Positions 1-9,499 of a stretch of DNA of 40,989 nucleotides are shown piece after piece (the stretch's first letter is position 1; each line of letters starts with the position of its first letter). This stretch comes from Lojkania enalia (Eukaryota; Ascomycota; Dothideomycetes; Pleosporales), in the NCBI GenBank assembly GCA_010094045.1, contig ML986580.1:96205-137193 (forward strand). Reading direction: 5' to 3'. Made by a program: the position numbers and the translations under genes. The notes beneath the pieces were generated by a model. The model was given only the letters and a program-made list of their open reading frames with translations, searched no databases and was not told the origin of the DNA.

Positions 1-831
1 AAGAGGGGTAAAGTTTTCCTATTAACAAAAAACTTGAAGATTAAGAGGCCTATAAAAAAGCTAGATTATAAGAGGATAGGACTATTTCTAATTAAAGAAT
101 AGGTTAGATCTATAAATTTTAAACTAAAGCTACTAGAAAATATAAAAATACACCCAGTATTTTACAAATCAAAACTAGAACCAGTATTAAACGATACACT
201 ACTATAAGAAACTATTAATATAGAACTAGAATAGGAATATAAAGTAGAATATATACTAGTAAAGAAACAGTTTGGACGTTAGTAGAAATATCTAGTAAAG
301 TAGGAAAGATACCTATAAGAGGAAAGTTTATAGGAACTAATATAGAATCTAACTAACTGCGCTATAAAGCTAAAGGAGTTTTATTAGAAGGCTAGAACAA
401 TAGATTATTAAGTAGAGCCTAGTTAGGAAGTAATAGCAGCGGTAATATAGAAGGAGCCTCTTATATAGAACTTAGAACGACGGTAGAGGGCGCCTTAGAT
501 ACGGCGGACCTCCTCTCCTCTTCCTCCAACTTCTCTTACTCTTCTATCGACTTTACCTCTCGTTTACTAAGATTAAGACTATACTCCTCTAAAGAACGAA
601 CGCACTTCTTAGTATATTTTAAGTAAGAAAAAGCCGCCTAATAGTAATACGCGGATTCCTCTAGGCGATAAATCCCCTCTTCCTTAATAGCTACAAAATC
701 TTAATAGATAGAGGTAGACTCCTTATAGGCCTTTAATATATTCGCTAGGAAATAGCGAAGGGTACCCTCGGTTAGAGAAAGATTATAGGATAAACCCTAA
801 GAAAGATACTCTCTATATATAGAAGAAAGGG
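1..831 (+). pseudogene. 3' end of Ty3/gypsy pol: integrase C-terminus with chromodomain (element E)
   Basis: Frame 1 reads as the integrase C-terminal region of a Ty3/gypsy polyprotein. It opens with the GKVFLLTKNLK-type segment (1-42), followed by a KLDYKRIGLF stretch, IHPVFYKSKLEPVL (about 148-189) and a chromodomain-like block ending YLVK*ERY near 289-312. Stops fall where the family has Gln or Trp, for example the tag after YLVK where Trp is expected. After about 390 the same frame continues as a Ser/Pro-rich tail almost to the polypurine tract, so the polyprotein probably ran that far. The rest of the element lies left of the window. In life integrase inserts retroelement cDNA, and the chromodomain is thought to steer it to methylated-histone chromatin. 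This copy is not functional. It differs clearly from A and B. Confidence 0.8.
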
Positions 832-834
832 TAG
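821..834 (+). other. polypurine tract of element E
   Basis: A purine run (agaagaaagggtag) lies directly before the LTR start at 835. It resembles the runs before the 3' LTRs of A and B. Polypurine tracts prime plus-strand cDNA synthesis. Confidence 0.6.
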
Positions 835-1034
835 TATTACTATAGTAGTTATAGTTTGCAGACTAATAGTTCGAATAATAGTAAGGCGGATCTATTATAA
901 TACCTAGTAAAAGAATTAAGAAACTAGTATAGTAATTATAGGTAGAAGTATTCTCGCGTTAAACCTTTAGTATAGTAGAAAAAAAAAAAGAAGAAGAACC
1001 AGGCCATACTCGCGAGTTAAGTAGGACCCACTGG

Positions 1035-1045
1035 AATATATAAAG
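1035..1045 (+). promoter_or_regulatory. TATA-like word in LTR of E
   Basis: aatatataaag in a comparatively GC-richer stretch of the LTR is a candidate TATA box. In such AT-rich DNA this is weak evidence. Confidence 0.25.
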
Positions 1046-1457
1046 TACTAACCCTAGAATGGGAAAATATAGACGCGGTCTTATAGTATACCTATATTAA
1101 GTATATTAGAAGTTAGAATAAGCTGCTAATAATAGTAGGATACTACACCTAGATAGAATAGGTAAGATAATAGATTAGAAAGCTTCAGAACAAACCTATA
1201 GAAGGGAGAACAGGTATTATAAATATAGAACGCTAAGAGGCACCGCTTCTATAGCTAGGGCTTAATCTAATATTAGCTACTGTAGAGGTTAACTCGGACG
1301 AGGACTGATAAGGTAATAACAGGTAGAAGTATATTAGGAACTAGTTATTAGATAGTAAGTAGTAGAACTGCGGGAACTAGGGAGATAATTAATTAGACGA
1401 TAAAGTATAGTACAACCTATATATATAACTATAGTAGAAGTATTAGGTATAGCAGGA

Positions 1458-1484
1458 CAGACCTAACAGACCTAACAGACCTAA
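1458..1484 (+). repeat. three tandem copies of a 9-bp unit
   Basis: cagacctaa is repeated three times without mismatch at 1458, 1467 and 1476, inside the E LTR. The CpA dinucleotides are intact, which is unusual for this window. Confidence 0.9.
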
Positions 1485-1754
1485 TAAGCTAGGCTTAGCG
1501 GTCTTAGACTTAGCTATATAAGATAGGAGATCTTCTTACTAAGATTAAGTCCTTTATAGTTATTCTCGTAGATTTATCTCGTTACTCTGTTAGACTTTTA
1601 AATATACTTATTATATTCGAAGAACCGGCGAACCTAATATTCTCTCTTTACTAAAGCTACCACCTCTAACTAACCTAACGTAAATAAGGCCCTAGTACGT
1701 ATACGACTGTAATAGCAGTTGTTATATGTACTAGCAGTATATAGGTTAGTAATA

Positions 1755-3700
1755 TTTAGTTCCGAACTAGATAGAACCTTATTATAGAATGCTATAGGGT
1801 ACTATTTTCCGTTAAGATATTTCTATAATAGTACTCCTACAACTATTCTATTAGAGGTATTAGTTTCTAATTTTATTTCTAATATAGGGTTAAAGTAGTA
1901 GAATATAAGTATACTTAATAGGGCTGACTTTAATTTCTTAAAGATAATATTATATTCTAAAGTTTATATAAAAGGGGTTATAAGGTTCTATAGTATAATA
2001 ATTAGCTTTATAATACGTAAGAATTCTGGTATAAACTATTAATAGAATCTAGTAAAACCTAAGAAGGATTTTACACCTATTATAATAGTAGGTAGCTACT
2101 AGTTACGTAGTACTTCTACCTTCTCTAGATTAACCTTAAAGCCTTTATTTAAGAGGATATAGTTAAGGTATTTAGTTCGGGTAATATAGAATTCGCTCTT
2201 CTTAATATTAACTTATAACCCTACTTAATATAATCTCTTAAGAACTTTCTTAACGTGGATAATATATATCGCCTCGTTTTTAGAGTAGATAAAGATATTA
2301 TCTAAGTAAATAATATAGAAGTTATTTAGGTAGTTAATTAGTACATTATTTATATAGTACTAGTAAGTTACTAGACCGTTATATAATCTAAAAGATAGAA
2401 CTTTATACTTATAGGTTCTATATTAAGTCTAAAAGGTAGTATATTTCTTAAAACTAAGGTCTATTCTAATCTTATTAAAAGCCGCGCGAATATTAAACTT
2501 AGTAAAGATTACTACTTTAGTAGGTCTAGATAGGAGTTTATCTATATATAGTATTAGATATATATTTTTATAGGTAAGAGTATTAAGGTTATAATAGTTT
2601 ATATAGATATATAGGTCGCTATTAGGTTTATAAATATAAAAGATTAGAGATGCGAAAGAGCTCTAACTCTACTTAATATACCTATACTATAGATTATCTA
2701 TAATATACTTTTTAGTTACTTCTAACTCCTTAATATTCTACTTATATAATAGACTATAACTATTAGAGAGGAGTTCTATAAGAATAATCTTATAATTATA
2801 AAAGTAGTATTCTAGTAATTAATAAGCTATAGTTTTACTAAATACATCTTAATACTTATAGTATTTAGATAGTAATTGGAGATTTACTAGTACTTTATTT
2901 TCAGCCTTATCTTCCAGCTCTAAAACTTACTTATCTTTAATCAGCCGCTCGATTTCGTATAGAAACGTAGAGAAAAACTTATTCTCTTTCCTCTTTATAT
3001 TAAAGTAGAAAGTATTAGCTAAAATAAGAACGATAATAGGAGAATAGATTTTCTTCGGATTAGATTCGGACTTTATTATATATAGGCGTATAGAAGCTCT
3101 AAACTTATTTAAACTATAAGCTATAAGAGATTAATATAGTTTTAGTAGTTTTAATAGACCCTTAATATAATAGGTAGTCGGACTATAAGACTACTAATAC
3201 TAGTCCTTTTCCTATAGAGCGTTGTATTGCTGGATATCTAGCTCTACCTTCTTATTATATACTAGCTAAGTTAATTATATAAGAAGAGGAAATAAAAAAT
3301 TATAAGTAGTAAAATACTTAAAGGGCTATATAATCCAATTCTTATCTATATCTAGCTAGAGTTAAAAATAATATAACTATTTAATACTAATAATATAATC
3401 CTAAATACCTAGATTTATAATAATAAATAGATAGTTTTAGATAGTTCTTTTATTAATTTATAAGTATAAGTAGATATATTAATTAACTAGAGTTTAGATT
3501 TAGTCTTAAAAACCTTTAATAGTAATTTTAAAGGGTAAGCGTTATATTAATATATATAGAGTTTAGAAGAGCGATCTAGCTACTATAGAATTAAGGAATA
3601 GAAAGCCTTAGGTACTAGTATTAATAAGGGTGTTTAGTTATATACTAACGCCTTTTAAATATAAAATAGTAGAGATTTAGAAGTACTTTCCTCTAAATAA
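1755..3700 (-). pseudogene. pol remnant of A1: protease, reverse transcriptase, RNase H start
   Basis: On the minus strand this matches the A2 pol. The protease lies near 3530-3660 and has LIN in place of the catalytic LID motif. The reverse transcriptase core lies near 2000-2700 and includes LDN at about 2291-2310, where the family has the catalytic LDD. The sequence then enters RNase H and stops abruptly at the element E junction. Numerous in-frame taa and tag codons replace Gln and Trp. The product would have copied element RNA into DNA. This copy cannot. Confidence 0.75.
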
Positions 3701-3756
3701 ATATAATAAATTAATATTTAATAAATTGTACTTACTTAAGCCTAAAATAGAGAGTT

Positions 3757-4900
3757 TTCTTAGACGTCTCTATTTCCTAAATAAGAACTATCTAGGTAGT
3801 ATTTATTTACGTCTAAGAATTCTTCTTTTTTAATCTCCTCTTATTTAACCTCTATTTTTTATACTTTAAGAACTATATATTTATTTGCGAAGTATCCTAG
3901 TTTACTATAATTATAGTAATTATCTAGAGTTATATACCTTTTAAGTACGAGAGTTTTACTAAATTATTAGAGAGCGATTATAGTAGAATAAGATATTAAT
4001 ACTAGAGTAGATTAGGATAGTATTAGATCGTAGGTTACTTTAGATAAACTCTTAGAAACCTTCTAGTACTAATCTAAATTTATTTTAGTTACAACCTATA
4101 AGCTAATAGTTTATTCTAGAAGATTAGAAATACTCCTCTTTTCTATATTATAGGCTGTTAAGTAGACAACTATAGTATTAAAGGAGCCTTTCTATATAAG
4201 CTTAAAGCTAAAGTTTAGTATTTTTAGGCTGGGGAGGATTTTATTCTATAGGTAGAAGAACTACTTAAATTAGAATACGGATCCCCTAATAACTATACTA
4301 ATAAAGTAAGCTTTAAAAGTTAGGAACACTTCTCCCTTATTTATTCTTAGGACCTAAAACGCCTATTACACCTCTATCTCTTTATTACCTATAATAAAAT
4401 ATAATTGTAGAAGCGAAATTATTTTTTTAATATTCTTAAACTAATACTAGTCTAATTTAGCTAGGTATTTTAGTTCTAGATACTCTTTTATAGTACTAGA
4501 GGTATATTCTTATACTAACACTATATATATATACTCTATTTAATAGTAATCTATATTAATTTTAAGTTGGTCTAGAATTAAGACTTACTATTATTTAAAT
4601 ATAGGTTTACTACTATTTATAAGGCTTTTAATCTTAGGCGTACGTTTAGTAAAGTAGGTTTAAGAAGGCTTAAGGGTAGCTAAGAAATTTCTTACTAGAA
4701 GAGTTGTAAAAGTTTCTTAATATATTATTGGTACTAATTTAGTAGTTTATAAAAGTTAATTAAGACTAATAGTTCTCTATTATATTAAGCATACGATCTC
4801 CTCTTATAAAATTATAATTTATTCCTTAAGAGTTAGTTTACTCTAATTTCCTTTTAAATTAGATAAATTCTTTACTATAGGCTCTATAGAAAGAGGTCTA
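3757..4900 (-). pseudogene. gag remnant of A1
   Basis: Minus-strand counterpart of the A2 gag at 14240-15240. The CCHC zinc knuckle lies near 3880-3924 and reads as Tyr at the ligand positions, as in the other A copies. The knuckle core is less decayed than in A2: Gly before the His position and Phe-Ala-Asn-Lys after it are still readable. Gag would form the virus-like particle and bind element RNA. The start codon is not identifiable. Confidence 0.65.
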
Positions 4901-5334
4901 CCTATTATAAGGCCCCTTATAAAAAATAACAGTTATTCTACATATATAGATAGAAGCTTACTCTTACTATAATTTACGCGTATATCGATTCTAGTATAGG
5001 AATTAGAAGGTAAATTATAGTTAGATATTAGCAGTTACCTCTAATTCTAATAGGTTATTAGTAGTTTCTAAGTTTCTATCTAGGTATACTCTATACGGCT
5101 TTTCTAAAAGCAATCCTAATTATAGAAGATAGAAAGTTCTAAACCTAAAAGTTTTAGTTAATAAAAGGTTTTTAAGATCCTATTTAAATAATTAAATAAT
5201 TTAATATAATAGTATATAAGTATTACTATCTAAACTAAATTAGATATATTTTAGACTTAGATATAGTTAAATAAATAATTAATATAATATTATTAAAGAG
5301 GCTATTATTAGTAGTATTAAGTTCTTCTATATAA
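4901..5334 (-). other. untranslated leader of A1
   Basis: Matches the A2 leader (7648-8049 plus 14069 onward) and the A4 leader (35829-36240). No coding signature was recognised. It contains the uninterrupted equivalent of the B2 insertion site. Confidence 0.6.
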
Positions 5335-5613
5335 TATAATAGTATAGATAAGATAATAGGTCTAAATACAGCACAAATCTATTTAAAGGTATATAAGAGT
5401 ATATAAGGGATTAGGAACCTAGGAATTCTATTAACACCTATAGGCCTTATATAAAAGGATATAGAAGAACTATTAAGCTACTTATAAGGGAGTATATAAC
5501 TATATACGGATGGGAAAAGAGGCGGAGTTAGAAGTAGGATAAGATAAGCGAAAAGCTTTAGGATAAAGTTGTATATAAAGCTTTTCATAGAACGATTTCT
5601 TCGCATCGTTACA
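5335..5613 (-). repeat. 5' LTR of A1
   Basis: Reverse complement of the 278-bp A-family LTR. Its outer end reads TGTAACGATGCGAAG on the minus strand, the least altered version of the LTR start in the window. It ends at 5613 with cgttaca. Confidence 0.85.
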
Positions 5614-6560
5614 AGTTATAGCTATATTTATAGAGACCTTATATATATCCTAAAACTCTAAAAGATACAACTTCTATATAATCTATTTCTAATTAGTTTT
5701 AATAGAAAAGTCCTTTATAAAGGGACTATCTCCTATTTAGTTATTCTAATCTTCTAATACTTAAACTATTTAGAGATAGTATATTTTTATATAACTATAC
5801 TAGAAAAGTACTAGCTAATTCTAGAATAACTATAGATATATAAATATTATATAAACCTAGACTATAAGAATAAATAGCTAGTCTTTACTACTAACTAATA
5901 CCTAATCTAATATTTACAACCTATTAACTCTACTATTTATTAGTAGACTATTTAAATAGTTATTAAAGACTATAAACTATCTAAACCTAATATAAAAGGA
6001 GATTCTAAAGTAACTATTTTACAACTTTTATATAGCTTAAAGCTTAAGTAGTACTATTTAAAGGTCTATCTATTAACCTATACCTAATATAATTACTAGC
6101 TGCCTAAAATACTACGCTAGTTAAAAGAATCTAAAATTAATACTAATTTAACCTCTAATAAAGATTATAGTTAAGAGAATTTATCTAAACCTAAATATCT
6201 AAAGTTTATACTATAGTTAAATATATATTATATAGGTATTATACTACTAGTTTAACTCTTCTAAAAATTTAAATATACAATCTTTACTATATTAATAGCT
6301 AATATTAATAAAGCTCTAGCTCTAAAGGTATATACTAATCCTATTATTAAAGTACCTAAAAAATACTATAACTTTTTATCTATTTTCTTATATAAGGATA
6401 TAAATAAACTATCTAAATAACAACTATATAATTATAAGATTAAATTAGAGATAGATAAGTAAACTAGTTTTAGTCTACTCTATAAAATATCTTAGAATAA
6501 ATTAAAGGTACTAAAAAAGTACCTTAATAAAAACTTATCTAAGAGATTTATTAGAGTAAA
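5614..6560 (+). pseudogene. element B1, segment 1: protease to early reverse transcriptase
   Basis: Aligns along its length to 9714-10658 of element B2, from just after the protease active site through the spacer to the start of the reverse transcriptase. It is far more RIP-altered than B2: nearly every CpA and TpG of B2 is TpA here. Its left edge is the A1 insertion and its right edge the solo A LTR. B1 is the host into which nearly everything else in the window has inserted. Its upstream part (LTR, gag) must lie left of the window, beyond A1. Confidence 0.85.
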
Positions 6561-6839
6561 TATAATAATACGAAGAAATCGTTCTACGAAAAGCTTTATA
6601 TATAATCTTATTCTAAAGCTTTTCGCTTATCTTATCCTACCCCCAGCTCTACCTCTTTTCCCATCCGTATATAGTTATATACTCCCTTATAAGTAGCTTA
6701 GTAGTTTTTCTATATCCTTTTATATAAGGTCTATAAGTATTAATAAAATTTCTAGGTCTCTAAACCCCTATATACTCTTATATACCTCTAAGTAGATTCG
6801 TGCTGTATTTAGACCTATTATTTTATCTATGCTATTATA
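6561..6839 (+). repeat. solo LTR of element A (A3)
   Basis: A single A-family LTR (tataataatacg to gctattata) lies within B1 with no internal A sequence. Flanks are gtaaa (6556-6560) and gtaag (6840-6844), one transition apart. B2 has gcaag at this place, so this is a 5-bp target duplication altered by RIP. Solo LTRs arise by recombination between the two LTRs of a full element. Confidence 0.9.
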
Positions 6840-7127
6840 GTAAGTTTATTACTAGTAGCTATATCTATAATCTTTATAAAGAAATCTAAAGGTAGTTTCT
6901 AATTCTATATAAATTATAAAGCCCTAAATACTATTACTATTAAGAACTAATACCCGATTCTACTAATCTAAAAGATATTAATCTAACTTATTAAGGCTAA
7001 GTACTATATAAAACTCGATATTATTACTACGTTTAATAAGCTAAAGATTGTTAAGAGAGATAAATAGAAGACTATCTTTTATATACGCTATAGGCTATTT
7101 AAATATCTAGTAATACCTTTTAGTCTA
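6840..7127 (+). pseudogene. element B1, segment 2: reverse transcriptase part
   Basis: Continues B1 directly after the solo LTR and matches B2 from about 10660 to 10950. It includes the conserved fingers/palm region equivalent to [15 protein letters not shown] (Asn-Tyr-Lys-Ala here) and the KYYIKLDII motif that holds the first catalytic Asp, near 7003-7026. It ends at the TA at 7126-7127, where transposon D1 begins. The B reading frame resumes at 35186. Confidence 0.85.
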
Positions 7128-7177
7128 ATATAATCTACTATTAAGTAGTTAAAACTACTAAGCGGTTAGTAACCTAT
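7128..7177 (+). repeat. left terminal inverted repeat of D1
   Basis: Starts atataatctactattaag. It pairs with the reverse complement of 35134-35183 with only transition differences, and contains two tandem 17-bp copies of a ctactaagcggtta-type motif. Confidence 0.8.
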
Positions 7178-7369
7178 CTAATTTTAATTTTAAAATAAGA
7201 TATTTCTATAACTATTAAAGTAATTAATTATATAATAATATCTATATAATTCTTACTATTTAGTATTTTAATTAAAGCTATTTTATATATTTTAATATAA
7301 TAGTCTAGCTTCTAATAGTACTTATAGCGTTTTAATTAGTATAGTTAACTATAACTATTTAGACATTTT
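7178..7369 (-). other. 3' flank of D1 transposase, no recognisable coding
   Basis: AT-rich D1 sequence between the left terminal repeat and the A2 insertion. By position it is the 3' end of the transposon. I could not recognise protein motifs. Confidence 0.5.
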
Positions 7370-7647
7370 TGTAACAATGTAAAGAAATCGTTCTATAAAA
7401 AGCTTTACATACAACCTTATCCTAAAGCTTTTTACTTATCTTATCCTACCCCCAGCTCTACCCCTTTTCCCTTCTATATATAGTTATATACTCCTTTATA
7501 AGTAGTTTAGTAGTTCTTCTATATCCTTTTATATAAGGCCTATAGGTATTAATAGAATTCCTAGATCCCTAATTCCTACGTACTCCTATATACTTCTAAG
7601 TAGATTTATACTATATTTGGACCTATTATCTTACCTACGCTATTATA
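7370..7647 (+). repeat. 5' LTR of A2
   Basis: Starts tgtaacaatg, ends gctattata. It is the same length as the 3' LTR at 25393. The primer-binding site should begin at 7648 (ttatatagaag), but RIP has obscured which tRNA it matches. Confidence 0.9.
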
Positions 7648-8049
7648 TTATATAGAAGAATTTAATACTATTAGTAATAGTTTCTTTAATAATATCGTAT
7701 CGAATATTTATTTAACTATATTTAAGTCTAAAATATACCTAATTTAGTTTAGATTATAATACTTATATACTATTATATTAAATTATTTAATTATTTAGAT
7801 AGGATCTTAGAAACCTTCTATTAATTAAAGCTTTTAGGTTTAGAACTTCCTATCCTCTATAATTAGAATTGCCTTTAGAAAAGCTACATAAAGTACGCCT
7901 AGGTAGAAACTTAGAAACTACTAATAACCTATTAGAATTAGAGGTAACTACTAATATTTAACTATAATTTACCTTTTAATTCCTATACTAGAATTAATAC
8001 ACGTGTAAGTTATAGTAAGAATAAGCTTCTATCTACGCGTGTAGAATAA
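7648..8049 (+). other. leader of A2, left part
   Basis: Conserved in A1 and A4. No open frame or recognised motif. It ends in aataa (8045-8049), the target duplication of B2, and resumes at 14069. Confidence 0.7.
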
Positions 8050-8352
8050 TGTCACAGTAATACCGCGACACCTCTGCACCTATACTACCCTTACTATAAT
8101 ACCTGAACCAGCTGCCAGCAACAGCTATCAGCTGCTAGCTGGAATATAACTGACTTGTCTTGACCGCGATAGAGGAAGGTTTTACTGACCCGGCTAGCCC
8201 GTGCAGCAGTACAGACCTAGCCCCTATAAAAACCTGTATAATATAGATATCTCTATTCTTTACGCAACGTCTTAATATTCATACATAGTATATAGTAATA
8301 GAGTTAACTGTCTAAAGTGCGATTAACCAACTGCACGTAAGCATCCGTGATA
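8050..8352 (+). repeat. 5' LTR of B2
   Basis: Begins TGTCAC and ends GTGATA (ancestrally GTGACA). It differs from the 3' LTR at about 24 of 303 positions by my hand count, all transitions, with no indel. Confidence 0.95.
8224..8232 (+). promoter_or_regulatory. TATA-box candidate in B LTR
   Basis: ctataaaaa within the LTR, roughly 175 bp after its start, is unchanged in every complete B LTR in the window (B2 and B3, both ends). It is likely the core of the element's own promoter. Confidence 0.4.
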
Positions 8353-8381
8353 TTATATTACGTTATCTACTATTACACGCT

Positions 8382-9480
8382 ATAGACGAGAACGCGCTCG
8401 TTAGTATGCTTAAAGAGATCTAGGGTAAGCTGGACTTTTTACAGCAGAAGAACGAGATGCTAGTAGAGGCCTTAGTAACCTAGGAGAACCGCTATAAGTC
8501 AGACCTTAAAGCGATACGAAGGGAATTCAGTAGCCGCTAAATAGCTACCCCTCTACTAGCTACTGGCATATTAACAGCAATAGAACTATTACCCGCCCTT
8601 AGCCCGACTTAGCCTGCAACCCTAGCTTCTGAACAGATACCTGTATTAACTCCTAATCCGCCTAAGACTACGTACAACCCGTATTTCCGTTCCAACCGCT
8701 TACCCGACCCTCTAATATTCTCTAGTAAACGCTTAGAGCTTTTACACTTTGTTAGAAAGCTCTGCTATAAACTAGAAGGAAATACTGACCGATACCCAAC
8801 CGAACGTACCCGCCTTCTATATATCTATTCCCGCTTAGAACGAGACCCAGTAATATTGGTTAACCTATTAATAGATAAGAGTATCAACTCTGTAGACAGC
8901 TTGGTCGCCTTCTTAGAATCTACCTATAGCGACTGGAATAAGGAGACTATAGTATAGAGTAAGCTAGAGACCTTAAAACAAGGCTAAAGCAGGTTCCCTG
9001 CTCACTTTGCTAAATTCCGACGCCTAATTACAGATACTAAACTGAATAAGACTAGATAAATTGTATATCTCCGACGTTCTCTCTCTAATAAGCTCCGCCG
9101 TGCTATAATTAGTATTATAATACCTGGCACCCTGAACGACTACGCCAACCTGATTTCTCTGTACGATACTAACCTATATTACCTGCCCGGCAACCACCGC
9201 AAATAACTAAAGTATTATACTACTTACTAGAAGGACCCGAACGCTATAGAACTCAATACTTCTAGCTACACGCCTGTAGGCTCTAATAAACGAGAAAGGC
9301 GCCGCCGTAAAGGACGCTGTTATAAGTATAGCAGTAAGGGACATATTTCGCTAGAATACAGCGCCCCTCTACCATTAATCCGTTAAAGGTCTTAGAGCCC
9401 TACTATACCCCGTAGGTCCCACTCTCGATCCTCCAACTAATCCTCCGACCGATTCTCGACACACTCATTATCCTATAGAT
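8382..9480 (+). pseudogene. gag of B2 with CCHC zinc knuckle
   Basis: Reads in one frame (codon starts divisible by 3) from ATG 8406, or from ata 8382, which may be a RIP-altered ATG (ATA-GAC-GAG). It carries LDFLQQKNEMLVEAL near the start, a capsid-like region including FSSKRLELLHFVRKL and FLESTYSDWNKE, and a basic RERRRRKGR stretch. The zinc knuckle at 9318-9359 has exact CX2CX4HX4C spacing, but the second and third Cys are Tyr. Stops lie only at likely Gln or Trp codons, for example tag 8481 and taa 8538. Gag would make the particle and bind RNA. The frame shifts by -1 to pol after about 9400. Confidence 0.8.
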
Positions 9481-9499
9481 AAGGCCGTCACTCTTACTC

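Larger units (their letters stand above)
835..1754 (+). repeat. 3' LTR of element E (about 920 bp)
   Basis: Begins tattact just after the polypurine tract and ends agtaata exactly where the minus-strand A1 element resumes. The ends are the RIP-altered form of inverted termini TGTTACT/AGTAACA. The next five bases (tttag, 1755-1759) should be the target duplication, whose partner lies left of the window. No second LTR is available to prove the boundaries, so the length is inferred from the junctions. It holds a TATA-like word near 1035 and a three-copy 9-bp repeat at 1458. It keeps more CpA and TpG than the surrounding A1 sequence, which suggests a later arrival. Confidence 0.6.
1755..5613 (-). 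mobile_element. Ty3/gypsy element A, copy A1 (minus strand, partial)
   Basis: Reverse-complement copy of the element at 7370-25670. Reading leftward from 5613 it has the 5' LTR, leader, gag, protease, reverse transcriptase and the first part of RNase H. It is interrupted at 1754 by element E, so its 3' half must lie left of the window. The right junction at 5613/5614 drops straight into element B1, and agtta (5614-5618) is the expected target duplication. A1 preserves the empty site for B2 (ttatt at 4933-4937, reverse strand) and for copia C, which confirms that those insertions are specific to A2. All reading frames are destroyed by RIP-type changes. Confidence 0.85.
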
